NCBI RefSeq assembly: GCF_029227915.1
Contig: NC_079887.1
Span: 21,697,650 to 21,761,649 of the forward strand
DNA from: Hydractinia symbiolongicarpus
Taxonomy: Eukaryota > Cnidaria > Hydrozoa > Anthoathecata > Hydractiniidae
Direction of reading: 5' to 3'
DNA: 64,000 nt
This document shows, one piece after another, positions 1-11,575 of the stretch; position 1 is the stretch's first letter; each line of letters opens with the position of its first letter. The position numbers and the translations under genes are program-made. The notes beneath the pieces are model-generated. The model had not been told where the DNA came from. It was given only the letters and a program-made list of their open reading frames with translations, and did not search any database.

Positions 1-49
1 TTAATCCGTTGTGATAAAGTTTTTTTACCTGCAATAAACGTTCAACCGG

Positions 50-838
50 TGTTAACAACAGGGTGTTTTGTGTGTTTTTTATTTAAATTGAAGTTGCGAT
101 AATTTTTTTTGGAAAAGGCTATTATGGCTATAACGCATGCGTGACACCATTTAGCTGTCATAAGTGCTTAGTCCGGTGTCATGATTAATTTGTTAAAGTT
201 TACTGAAACTTATTCCGCAAAATAAAATAATATTGACTATTTTTTTTTGTTATGACGGGGTAACAACAGGTTGTAAACTGTGTTTTTATTTTGGTTAAAA
301 TGGCATTAAAGTTATATATATAAATTTTAAAATATACATTACAACCGAAACACTATAATGTTTTGTCAGCTTTACTCGATTCACGACATATATATATATA
401 TTCTGCATATCTGTACTAAAGCGCTCCAATTATGGAGGTTTTTTAACTGGATGAGGTAACGACAGGATTTTTCCTGTGTTTTAACTTAAATTTTTTTGCA
501 AAGGGTATTACAGTATGCGTTCTCGGCCCGCTGTCATGATTAAGTTTTGAACTTTCACGGAAACTTATTCCGCAAAATAAAATAATATTGCCTGATTGTT
601 TTTGTTATGACGGAGTAACAACGGTTTGTAAACTCTGTTTTAATTCAGCTTTTGTTGCGGGAAAGTTATTTTTTGGAAAAACATGTTACAGTCGCAACAC
701 TACAATGGTGTGTGCGCTCCACTTGATTTCCGACATACTGCATAGCCGTACTAAAGCGCTCCACCTTACTGGGTCGCACAGTTTGCGGTTCTTATTAAGC
801 GCTCCTCAAGGCGTTCAACAACAGTTACTTGTAGCTTA
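50..838. repeat. Degenerate tandem repeat block, two ~350-bp units
   Basis: The same succession of short motifs occurs twice about 350 bp apart. A block ending CGCAAAATAAAATAATATTG lies near 217 and again near 571. Each is followed by TTGTTATGACGG and a GTAACAAC..TGTAAACT motif, and then by TACTAAAGCGCTCCA near 414 and 750. A related TAAC(A/G)ACAGG..TGTGTTTT motif also starts near 53 and 457, so each unit may itself be a doubled ~180-200-bp repeat. No coding capacity was seen. It could be the edge of a satellite or of a transposon extending left of the window. Confidence 0.7.
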
Positions 839-860
839 ACCCGGCGTTTCGACGCCGGGT
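839..860. other. GC-rich perfect hairpin with TTCG loop
   Basis: A 9-bp perfect stem (ACCCGGCGT / ACGCCGGGT) encloses a TTCG tetraloop, an exceptionally stable fold when transcribed. It sits at the right edge of the repeat block in otherwise AT-rich DNA. It may be the terminal hairpin of the repeat element; no function is assigned. Confidence 0.6.
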
Positions 861-1069
861 CTCCCGGCTAGTTTATAATAATAGCCGCTTTTTGTCTGTT
901 GTCGACCAAAACCGGATTGTGCTAAAAAACCACACATGAAATCTTTAATATACCAATACCAAATGCGATATATTTTTATCAATATTCATCAACATTGCTG
1001 TGACTACCTGGGGATTTCCAACGACTAGGTTAATACACGCTTGTTTAGGAAATAGTCATAGTAGGCATA

Positions 1070-1196
1070 TTAGATAGAAGCCGTCTAATGAAAACAGCAC
1101 TTACTGCGTGAAAACGAATTACCAGAAGCTGTTTTTATTGGGCAAAATTTGTATTGATTCATAAGGTACGTTAAATCATCTGATGAAAACGGATTA
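1070..1196. repeat. Dispersed repeat, copy 1 (second copy near 14345-14482)
   Basis: The stretch with CGTCTAATGAAAAC, AAACGAATTA, an AGAAGCTGTTT motif, TATTGATT and a final ATC(G/A)TCTAATGGAAAC-like motif recurs in the same order at 14345-14482. The two copies are diverged. This is an unclassified interspersed repeat with no coding content. Confidence 0.5.
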
Positions 1197-2000
1197 TTAA
1201 TCTCCTACGTGTAATTCAAACATTTGCCTCGTTTTGATAAAAAATTGTGCAATGCATCATATAAAGGACTGTTGTGTTGTTTCTAATCGCTATTACCTTT
1301 CTATCTGTATTTATCTGTTGTTCTGACAGCGCAATTCGTTTCTATAAAATCAATTGTAAATAACTGCTGTGTCATCTTATGATTCAAATGTTAATGTCTT
1401 TTCATAAGTGGTTCGTACTGGTAAGTGCTGGTAAGTTTTTTTATGCATAGCTTACATGCGATATATTAGATTTAGTATTACTATAAATGTTTGTACTACT
1501 TTGAAACACTGTGATAACGTTCTTCGTGAAAGTAGCGTTGAAACCAGGTAAGACTTTTTTTGCGACTGTGATAACATTTGCTTTTATATATTTTTGAAGC
1601 ATTTTTATTGTTGTTAACTTTCTAACCACTTTTTTTGGTAGCTTATGCGCAAAGAGCCGTGGTAAAGGTGACATGCATTACAGCATTCTACTATATTTGG
1701 TTCTAACGAAAAACAATAAAATTATTATTAAGGGCACTCTAGGGCATTTGTCATGATAAATAAGGAAAAAATTTGAAATTGTATCTCGTGCAATAGAAAT
1801 TATTAAATACCCTTGACTTGAGAAAAGAAAGAAAATGGGTGCCTGCTATGGCTCTGTTATTATCACTTGCTGGTAAAGCTTAAAATAAATGCCGTTTATC
1901 TGCAACAATTGTAATTGCCAAAGATTGACAATCTGCGAAAATGTTTTATAAAATTCGCATTCTCCAGTCTGTTTAGATATAAGGATAATTACACGCAACC

Positions 2001-5000
2001 ATGGCTGAGTGCAATGGTGGATATGATGCTAACTTTGTGACAGAGGTACATGACCTATTGAAATGTGCTGTATGTCAGTTTGTGTTAAAAAATCCAGTAA
2101 TTATTGTGGAGTGTGGACACAGACTTTGTAAAGAATGCTTTGAAAACACGAAAGATTATGCAATATTAAGGTACTTGTTTATTTTTTTTATTGTTGTCCC
2201 GTTTTACCTTTTTCGTTTTGTTTATTATGCTTTTTAAAATGAATTTTAACTGTGCTGACAATAAATTAGAAGTGTAAGCTGACATCTGACAGCTCGCTGT
2301 TGCTTCTCTTTTAGAGGATTTGATTTGTTGTGTCCACTGGACAGAAATTTGATAGATAAAGAAAAGGTACGATGGGTTATGTTTTTGCGCAGATTTCGCC
2401 TCTGTGCCTCCTTTCTGTTAATAAGTTTTTTTTGCTTTATAAAAAAAACTCAGTAAATATCATAACCAGGTGGCTTACTATGTTTTTACATATATCTATC
2501 AGACACCTGAGTGTTAATTTTTTTCGTCTCATATCTCTCAGAGACTTACATGTTGGACATTAATTAAAACAACTCCTTAAATTTGTGAAATCCTTATAAT
2601 GGAAGAAATACAATGACCTTCGCTACGATTGTCAAAATTTAAACCTCACACCACAGCTTTATTTTGTCAAGGCGAATCATTGCAAAAAATTGAAATACTT
2701 CATTAATCCGATTTTCAGATTTTTTCTTGTTTCACCATAAACTGAGAAAAATCGGATACTGGAAATATTTGGAATCTTTTATTCAAATTCTGTATAATTC
2801 GAAAAACGTTATATCAACTTTTATTCGGTTGTCAGAACTTTAAATAGAATGTAAAATAAGTTCTGGAACTGAAGCAAAAGCATTTCAAACAGATATTGGT
2901 ATTTTACAATTCTAGACAAGAATAATGAGACAGCGGCAGTTTTTTCGTCATTTTTAAGTATGGACAAAAACTCCACATAATGAATGGTTTGCAGTCGGCA
3001 GGCTTCAAGGTAGCAACTTTTGCAAACACATAGAACAAGTAGACAGCGTTAACAATATTAAAGTCGCATGATTTAGCACGCCCACACATAATTCACGTCG
3101 AAGTTTGTTGAAAATTGCCATGCTAACGTCAGCAACAGTTAGCACATTTCAAGAGTTTGGACTTAACCAAATAACCTAAATCCTAAGTCCACTTCAAACA
3201 TTGACAAGTGAACTTTTAAACGTTCAAAATGGTTGAATATAATATAGAAATGGCCTATCCAATTACTTGTGGTGGCGAAATTCAAAGTTAGCTGCCCTGT
3301 CTCAATATATTTTGACAAGGATTGTAGTAACATATGGAACAAAATTATAAAATAACAAGGGTTATTTAATTTATTATTCACAACAGACTATGGGAAAATA
3401 ATAACGGAATGTGCCTTCCTCATGCTTTCGGTAGTCTTTTATAATATTTATCTGCAAACGCCATTTTTTGACCATTTGTTAAATTTTTTCGCATTGAAAA
3501 AATTCGTGTAAATTAGGGACAAGTTATGCATCGTAACTTTAACCACTAGTCATGAATATTTTTTATTTTAATTTCACTGTCCGATATATTATGCCTTTAA
3601 AGTATTAGTCAAGTAAGTCATACCCGGTGACTAATATCTACTAGTTAATTCTTTAAAAAAATTTCCTTATTTAATCATGCCGTAATGTCACTTTAGGTTT
3701 ATCCAGATAAAGGCATTGAAAGAAGGATCTTGGATTTACAAGTAAAATGTGATAACTTTGATAAGGGATGCGCATGGAGGAATGAATTACGACAGTTGCA
3801 GGTAGCAGTCCAAAGTTTCCTTCCCGTGTTAACCTTGTGTCAGTACAAGATGTTTCTGTGGTCGAGTGGAAAAGAGATAAAAAATAAAAAAATTTAACAA
3901 AAAACATTTTGAAAAGCGTAGACTTACACTAGCATCCACAGGCGTAGGTTATAACAGTTTTTTTGGAAATACTATTATTCTCACCTTTGAAAAGCATGTG
4001 AAACCTTATACTAGAAAATTTGTGGGCATCTAAATTACCCGCTATAGACGTAGGTAGCCAAAAATATTTTTTATTATTTCATGATTTGTTATCAGGAACA
4101 TGTGAATATGGAATGTCCATTTGAAACAATCACTTGCCATCATGATGGATGTGACGAAAGAATTATGAGAGGTGCACTTCCACCACACGAGGAAAAGTGT
4201 CCCATGAAGGTATTTATATCTACATCTCTATTTATATCTTCTGTGTGATTAAATAATAGCTTTCAGATTTTTATTTTCGCAGACAAAAATTATATAAGGG
4301 GTTTTAGCTACTTTCGCAAATTAGCAATCTTCGAGTGGTTGACAAGATTCTTAACTATTCGTTTTTGAAAAGAACTTTTTAGCTAAAGAAATAATTAATT
4401 ATCCAATGCTTAGATAGCTAATTGGAAATTTTTAATTTGCGGTTAAGTAGTCCAATTCATCATCTTTCTAAGTATTCTCCACAACAACCTAGTCCTCCGA
4501 ATTTTTTGGCGGTCTAACGATGGGGCTGCTTTTCCCGATTTTTTTAATTTCACCAATTCACCTAACGTGAAAATATCTCATTCTACTTGTGAAGGAATGT
4601 TTTGCTCAATTATATCGAATATGAAATAAAATGGCCAAGAATTTACCCATCCCGATAGGTTAGACCTTTACATTATATCTACAAACACAGGAACGCTTAG
4701 TTGAAAAGAGGATGCAATAGAAATTTTTCTTGCTATACTTCACCAGCCTATTAAGCTAACAGTCTCTTTTGAATCCTATAGTTAAAAGTTATTTTATTTT
4801 ATGTTTGAAAATAGGAATTTAATCAAACGCGAAGAATGAAGCATTTAGAAATTACTGTTGTGCAAATCATGGAAAGACTGAAAGTATGTGAGAATCAGTT
4901 AAAATTGTATGATCAAGAAAAAAAAGATATGTCAATGTTAATAAAATCTAAAGATGAGCAGTTGGATATCCTGACTGCAAATATGAAAGAAAAAGATTTG

Positions 5001-5807
5001 CAATTGAAAGAGACGGAAGAAAATTTACAAAAGAACGAAGATGCATTGGATAAAATAAAAAAGAACATGGAAAAAGTAAGTAGCAAAGTAAGTAGTAACG
5101 CAGAAAGAATTAGCGCTATTGGAAAGGATGTCCAGGATAACAAGAGGGTTGAAAAAATCGAGAAAATATTGGACAATCACGACAAAGCCTTGGATGAAGT
5201 AAAAACAAATTTTGCAGATGTTAAAATATGTACTATCGAAAAAGAAACTGCGGCCAATGAGAAAATCATTCGATATTGTAAACCCTTTGAAGAAACACTA
5301 ATAAAGTCAAATGCCTTAATAGATGGTTTAAAAAGTGAAATGAAATCTATACGTATTTTACAAGAAACTATACTTGTGGGTTACTTCGAATGGCATATCA
5401 CAAACTACCACGAAATATGGTTAAAAGATTATAGAGATTATAGAGAGAGTTTACCTTTCTCAACGTTAAATGGTTATAGCTGTTATTTGTCTGCTGTGTG
5501 GCAATATGAAGAAGTAGAAGCTGTTGGAATTTATTTTCATATACTATTAGGTGAGAGAGATTGCGATCTTGTTTGGCCATTCAATTTGAAAGTCACCTTT
5601 GAGTGTTGTAGCGTGGACAATGTTAAACATAAAATGTCTCTTCAACTTGACCAGTCAGACGTTTCGTGGAGAAAAAAACCGACTGAAGAATCACAAGGAC
5701 GGGGTTTCGGGTTTTTCAACTTTTTGCTAAAACCAGATCTTGATAAATGCATAATCGATGATAGCATTACAATTAAATGCTATAGAGAAACAATGCATAA
5801 TAATTAG
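2001..5807 (+). CDS. TRAF-type adaptor / E3 ligase (RING, TRAF zinc fingers, coiled coil, MATH)
   Basis: Five exons: 2001-2170, 2315-2366, 3697-3801, 4096-4209 and 4815-5807. All introns are GT-AG with compatible phases, giving 477 residues. Exons 1-2 form a RING finger with C22-x2-C25, C38-x-H40-x2-C43-x2-C46 and a final C63-P-L-D66. Exons 3-4 (residues ~75-147) carry TRAF-type zinc fingers (CDNFDKGCAW; then repeated Cys/His). Residues ~155-330 are Lys/Glu-rich coiled coil. A MATH/TRAF-C domain starts near residue 335 (GYFEWHI, then WPF and a late DDSITIKCY) and runs almost to the C-terminus. In the family, RING-TRAFs link receptors to NF-kB/JNK signalling through MATH-mediated trimer binding and ubiquitin transfer; that role is inferred here. 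The ATG at 2001 lies in an ACCATGG context and places the RING at the N-terminus. The length is normal for a TRAF. The exact paralogue cannot be told by eye. Confidence 0.93.
2370..2900. repeat. Diverged copy of the TTAA-flanked MITE family inside TRAF intron 2
   Basis: The left part, read on the minus strand, matches the 11158-11345 block (ATAAGGATTTC, CTCTGAG, GTG(C/T)CTGATAGATA). The right part matches the 6640-6900 block (GAATCATT, AATCGGA, the segment after TCAGAACTT, and GTTCTGGAACTGAAG). Terminal repeats are eroded. It is an old non-autonomous insertion within an intron and has no coding content. Confidence 0.55.
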
Positions 5808-5850
5808 AGAACTGTAGGGAACGTTCCGCTATTGATTTTTGTTTCAACTA

Positions 5851-5856
5851 AATAAA
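5851..5856 (+). terminator. Polyadenylation signal of the TRAF-type gene
   Basis: AATAAA lies 44 bases after the stop codon at 5805-5807, a typical spacing for a short 3' UTR. Confidence 0.5.
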
Positions 5857-5859
5857 ACT

Positions 5860-6550
5860 CATTTTTTATCTTTTCTTTTCTTATATGTAGAAGAGCATTG
5901 TGATTTCAATTACGATTTGCTATTAAGGCGTTTTACTTACCAATCGTCGCTGTTCTATTGTAGACAATTTCAAAGAATAGAGTATTCATAAGTTGTTTCT
6001 ACAATATTAGAGATTTGTATCTATGACCAAGGAAAGTCGCGCAGCTTTAAGTTTGGAAAAAGGTGTGCAAGCCCTCGCATGTCAATTAGCTCTTTAACTA
6101 TGAGTGCGTGTGTATCTGGGATAAGTAGTGTTATGTAATGTTTTTGTTTAAATCGCACCCATACATAACACCCATTTATCGTGTTATGTATAACAAAAAC
6201 ACATCAAATACTCAGATTTTCTCTACGGTAAGAATATGCCGTCTAGTCTTTTGTATTTTTTTATAGTTATTATTTTTTTATAGTAAAAAGTAATTGCCTA
6301 AAAGGACGTGTTTCTTCTCTATTTAAATGCTTTTTAAATTTTTAAATTTTGAGTAAGACGGATGCTTCCGAGCTTAATTTTAATCGTGCGCCAGTTATTT
6401 ACATGTCTATACCACGTGTTTATTGGACATTAGCGTTTTTAGATTACGTAATAGAATAATATGGTCGTTTCATAATGAAAGTTGGATAAAACTCTATACC
6501 ATTAGCCAATTTTATGGGTTGTAGCGATGACTTCCAAAAGCACATAGTGA
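5860..6550. other. Intergenic stretch with one short inverted repeat
   Basis: No supportable gene. An 11-bp perfect inverted repeat (ATACATAACAC / GTGTTATGTAT) lies near 6161-6191. Otherwise this is AT-rich sequence without recognisable features. Confidence 0.5.
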
Positions 6551-6577
6551 TAACCCAGTAAACACAAGGCGTCTTAA

Positions 6578-7128
6578 CCCTATTCGGTCGATCCGCCCCC
6601 CCCCCCCAGCGTTTTTTTTTAATAAATACTTAATGCTACGTTGCATGACGTTAGAACTTGAACTTACAACACAACTTTGTTTCATCAAGAAGAATCATTT
6701 TGCATGTTTTGGACACGTGATTAATCTGATTTCCCGATCTTTTCGGATATTACCCGAAAATCGGAAAAGACCGGATTTCCGGGCAATTTTTGGCAGTTTT
6801 TATGCGATCTGTGTAAAAACCGGAAAATCTATTAATTAGCTTTTGTTTAGCTTTCAGAAACTTCAAACGGAATGTAAAATTCGCTCTAGAACTAAAGTAA
6901 TTGAATTTTAGGCAGATAGTGGCATTTTGGACAAATTTCCAGCTTTTGATGACGTCACAGAAAATGTGGTGGCGCATACAAAATTTTATTGCTGCCATTT
7001 TTGTTCCTTTTGTGACGTACTATAAGTGTAACAAGTTTGATTCAATTTGAACAATCCTATAAAAAGTTATTGAGGGGGCGGAATCCCCCCAGTAATTATA
7101 TATTTGAAAAACCCCGGACCGAATAGGG
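6578..7128. mobile_element. TTAA-flanked MITE (CCCTATTCGGTC ends), nested copy
   Basis: A 551-bp element whose ends are CCCTATTCGGTC and, inverted, GACCGAATAGGG. It is flanked on both sides by TTAA (6574-6577 and 7129-7132), which matches a TTAA target duplication as made by piggyBac- or Kolobok-type transposases. A run of C starts at 6595. Related copies are at 10946-11392, 14600-14790 (partial), 46170-46440, 46985-47545 and 2370-2900. No coding capacity. Confidence 0.8.
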
Positions 7129-7129
7129 T

Positions 7130-7745
7130 TAAAGACGTCTTTAAGACGTCCTTCATGGACTAGTAGAGGCGTCACGTCTCCTACTCGTTTAAAAGCGTAA
7201 CGCCAAAAGACGTCTTGAAAAAACAAGACAAAGACGTATTTTAAAGACGTCTTAAAGACGTCCTCGTAGCTACAAAAACGTCTTTAAGACGTCTTAAACA
7301 CGTCTTAAAAACGTCCTTGTAGCTTTCAAAACGTTTTAAGTCGTCTTAAGACATCCTTGTAGCTAACATAACATATTTAAGATGTCTTTTCCTCTTTCAA
7401 ACGATATACTGCTGGTATACCTTACGATTTCCTGATCTTTAGTATTTATTCTGAAATTTTTCCAAAATGAACAAAAGAAAGGGTTTAATGAAAACATGGT
7501 TAAATTTTTTTACGGAAAGCAAGTAAAGACGTCTCTAAGACGTTCTTTTGAGCGAGAATTAACTGGTCTTACGGAGACCAAATAAAAACGTCTTCAAGAA
7601 GTTCATTTCGAACAAGATTTTACCTGTCTTACAGAGACGAAATAAAGACGTCTTTAAGACGTTTCTTTCGAACGAGATTTGACTGGTCTTATAAAGAGAA
7701 AGACGTCCGAACGATCTAGGGACGAGAAAAGACGTCATTGACACA
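7130..7745. repeat. Cluster of AGACGTCT palindromes
   Basis: Dozens of copies of AAGACGTC, AGACGTCT or one-mismatch forms occur in ~600 bp, arranged as imperfect ~60-bp sub-repeats that often end in CTTGTAGCT. The 8-mer is self-complementary and contains the TGACGTC-like core recognised by bZIP proteins, so the array could act as clustered binding sites. It may equally be simple sub-terminal repeats of the surrounding transposon. Confidence 0.7.
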
Positions 7746-7762
7746 TCTTTATGTTTACTGGG

Positions 7763-8830
7763 AAACATGTTAGAAATAGGTACCGTTACTCAAAAGACAC
7801 AATTCATTGAGCACGTGGTGTAAAAACATACGCGGGGAAAGTTGGATGTAACGTATCATTATAAACATTTAGGTGACTCCCTTCGATGTCCAACGAAAGC
7901 TGCACGATCAGATGCAGTTACAGAATAAACCTTATCGCATGCTAATGGAGACTGTTCTGTTATTGAATCGATAAACTTTGAACTTTTGCTAAAGTTTAAA
8001 TTACAGTAAAAGGTGTAGCTACCAACCTCCATTTAGCATAGGGAAGATTTGAACATTTTGTTCCAGCTAACTGTATTATTCAGCTACTTTCTCTTTTTAG
8101 CCAGTGGTAACTAACAGTTAGCTAGATAGCCTCCAGTAGCAGCTTAGTAACCATCAGATTGGTAATAATAACACAAAAAGAAATAATGCTGGCTAAGATC
8201 AAAAGCTGTCGTACAAAACTAAATAATAAGGCTAGCTAGCCGGCTTTTTAGGATGCTATGGTGAAATTTACGTTCGTAACAAAATTTTTAAAACTGATAA
8301 GTTCAAGATATGCATGTGGTTAAAAAACGTGACAATAAATTTATTTCAACCTGCAAAAACGTATAAAAAACACAAATAAAAAGCTTTTAGAAGAGAAGAA
8401 AGTAAAGAAAAACAGACTTACCAACGTCAACGCCACAGCTTTCAAAATGGCCGTAGCTCAGATTGTTCCTTTGTAACAATCGGGTTCTGCGAGGTTTTCA
8501 GGGATTTCCCGAAAAAAGCTGCGCGCACCAATTTTAAACAAAATACGGCTATTATTTTATTTTGCGAACCTGTTATGAAATTACTCTGCGGTAGTCATGG
8601 TCCCAGGAAAATTACACTTATAGGCACGGAACCAGTATAAACTACACATTTTTCCTTTATTATACCATAGTTTATCGAAAGTAGTGTTTAGCCGCTTTCT
8701 CCTAAAGGCCATATAGTCAGGGAGCTGATGATAAAAAAATCCTGCAAATTAGAGGGACCTTTTGAAGCAATGTTTAATAGGTTCCTTACAGACCAAAGAT
8801 TCTAAAAAGCTTTACTGGAACTTTTAAAAT
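7763..8830. other. Gene-free stretch
   Basis: AT-rich sequence with scattered GCTAGC motifs around 8120-8240. No open frame, RNA gene or clear repeat boundary could be supported. Confidence 0.45.
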
Positions 8831-9535
8831 CACTTGAGCCGCCCTATAGCGGTCAGGCTCATCACCTTTGCTGACTTTAATCAACCCTCCAAACCTCTAC
8901 TAAAGCAACTTAACCTTCTTGATATTTTTGATACCACCAAAATCTGTAATGTAACTCTAGTTCACCAAATCCTGAGCAAAACCTCTTCACTTGACATAAA
9001 TAGTCTTTTCAGTCTAGCGTTTCGCCCGGATACTATCAATACCAGAGGATCTTCTATTAAACTTTTAGACAAACCCCTTGTTAGAACTTTTTCTTTTGGT
9101 ACCAACTTTATATCAATGTATACTAGCCTGGAACTTCTTTCAATCTCTTTTCCCTAGACAGGACCTTTCTTCACTATCAATATCTAAAATTAAATCACTC
9201 TGCAAAATTTCCCTCCTCAATACATATTCCTAACTAACTTGGTCCCTTTTCTACTTTTTGCAATGATAATACTCTAAACAGATTAAAAACCTAGTACAGT
9301 GTGTAGTTAATTTTCTTAAAGAAAACAAACAAAAAATTTATATTTAATTAATTATAATGTTAAACATATAATGGTGGCCATCTCCTTAGATTAGTTATTT
9401 AACTAGTGTGATGGTCTCCAGCTTGTTTAAAGTTTTTTAGCAATTTGTCTAGTTAAAGTTCTTTTTTCTATAGAACATTTTTGTTTTTGTAATTAGTGAT
9501 GTTCTCAGCAAATAAACTCTTACTTACTTACTTAC
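8831..9535 (+). mobile_element. 5'-truncated LINE, 3' end with (TTAC)n tail
   Basis: The frame at 8834-9157 encodes the region just after a non-LTR reverse transcriptase (PLLKQLNLLDIFD, then a NTRGSS-like motif), typical of the C-termini of CR1/L2/jockey-type LINE ORF2 proteins. The frame is lost near 9157, where a later LWN-like motif would be expected. The element ends with AATAAACTC followed by a (CTTA)n repeat at 9511-9535, the short tandem-repeat tail usual in CR1/L2 elements. This is a dead, 5'-truncated insertion. Confidence 0.75.
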
Positions 9536-10136
9536 TTTATTTCGAAAATTTAAGCTACACATAAATCTGACATAACAAAGGATCCTGAAGTGTTTTTGTT
9601 TTCTTGTTAAATAGACACAATTTAGCTGTTGCTTGTCCTTTCACATTTATAATGTTTAGTTACTTGAAATATTATTATGGTTAAAGGTGAAAGTGTATAG
9701 ATAACTAGAACTTTATATAGTTTTGTGTGCTTTTGAATTCTTTACTTAAGCTAGCTACAATCTTTGCCAAAAGTGTTCCAATTCTTCACACACTTTCACC
9801 TCCACACCCCACGTACTATATTGCTCTCAGGTTTTTTAAAGACAGAAGTTTGCTGCTATTACTCTCCAACATTGTGTAAAGGGATGAGGGGATAAAAAGA
9901 ATCGTAATTCAGTATTTATTGCCTTACAAACGGTCCTACAAAACTGCCTTGTTACATTTCACATGCTCTTCAAAAATGCTTTTCTGGGACCACGTTTGAA
10001 AAGTACTTACTTTCAATCAGGATGACGTAAGGAGTAATTTTAACACAAAGAGCTTGCAAAAAAGCCATTTTTTACTGGTCCCAAAAAACTTGCATAGAAA
10101 TGAGGTCCCAGAAAACTCACAAACGTTCCTATAAAA

Positions 10137-10504
<368 letters not shown>

Positions 10505-10945
10505 ATTTGTATATGGCTTACATAATTAGTAAATTATAATTGGCCCACTAAGGTTTATAATTACGTTATATTAAACAGAATAGGAAGACAAGGGAGACAG
10601 CTGTAAAATAGACAATAAGAAATGATCGTGCGCACCCCAAGTTGAAAACGTTAAAAGGGGACAAAAGGGCGCCCGCAATAACAAAAATACACAAGTTACC
10701 AATCGTCTACATTTTCTACTATATCACAGGACAAACTAAAAAAGATTAAAAATAACTTATTTTTTGTTGTATTCGGTATATACCAATCACAAGAAGTCTT
10801 TAGGACCTCGTTAAAAGTAACCCATAGATTGTTGCGAAGGCTTTTCAAATGGATAATACCTTACCATTAGTGATGTACTCTTCCATCAGAGGATACAGTA
10901 GAAGATTTAGTGGCAACTGTGTGACTTTTTTCGGTTGTTTGTTAA

Positions 10946-11392
10946 ACCTATTCGGTCCGGGGTATTTCGAACTTATTATGACCGAGGGGGGGCGGCGGAT
11001 TCCCCCTCCATGACTTTAAACAGGCTTTAAAGTTTAAATTTGTTGGTTACGTCAGCATATTGGGTAATCGATTTAGTCACGAGACCAAAATTTTTAGAAA
11101 GATCCTCCTCGAGAAAATAAAGTTGTCTTGTAAGTTTCAAGTCATAAGGATAATCCTATCGAAAATTATTATATTTTCCCGGTTATAAGGATTTCTAGGG
11201 GTAGTTTCGAGTAATTGCCAATATCTAAAGCTCTGAGGGGTATGTGACCTAAATATTTGGGATACAGGTGCCTAATAGTTAAATATAAAAACTCAGGAAC
11301 TGTCATAACCATGCAGCTTCCAAAAAAAGAGTTATTAAAAATAGTCTGAAGAGGTGGGAGAGTATCCGCCCCCTCCCCCGCACCGATTACTG
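10946..11392. mobile_element. TTAA-flanked MITE, reverse-orientation copy
   Basis: The left end reads ACCTATTCGGTCCGGGG after TTAA (10942-10945). The right end (..CACCGATTACTG) is followed by TTAA at 11393-11396. Internal blocks match those of the 46985-47545 copy in reverse order and orientation, so this is one of the longest copies in the window. A poly-G/C run lies just inside each end. No coding capacity. Confidence 0.7.
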
Positions 11393-11575
11393 TTAAGGGG
11401 CGTTTCAATTCAACTGCATTTTTGCTATAGCGCAAAGAACTCACGAGCTTTCTTGTTAACGCATGCGCGCTTTGTCCTTTTTTAACTTATAATTTCTAAT
11501 TTTATCGCCCCGTTTTCAAAAGTTTTAATGTCCAATAAATGACGCAATTTTTTTTATAGGTTTCTATATAAAACA
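11158..11575. repeat. Duplicated 0.4-kb segment (twin at 14605-14965)
   Basis: The segment spans the right half of the MITE plus about 180 bp beyond it (..GCATGCGCGCTTTG.., TCGCCCCGTTTTCAAAAG). It is repeated with modest divergence and one ~30-bp deletion at 14605-14965. Because sequence outside the MITE is shared too, it is either a segmental duplication or part of a larger repeat. No gene content. Confidence 0.75.

Larger units (their letters stand above)
6554..7762. mobile_element. 1.2-kb non-autonomous element with CCCAGTAAACA inverted ends
   Basis: The left end reads CCCAGTAAACACAAGGCGTCTT. The right end, on the minus strand, reads CCCAGTAAACATAAAGATGT, giving terminal inverted repeats of about 13 bp plus weaker similarity. 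The interior from 7130 is packed with AGACGTC(T) palindromes in ~60-bp sub-repeats (AAAGACGTC..CTTGTAGCT). No transposase frame is present. A separate MITE (6578-7128) is nested inside. The target duplication is not clear, so the superfamily is not assigned. Confidence 0.65.

Noticed and set aside
8834-9157. Stand-alone host gene
   Set aside because: The peptide matches the C-terminal part of LINE ORF2 and is followed by a LINE-type tail.
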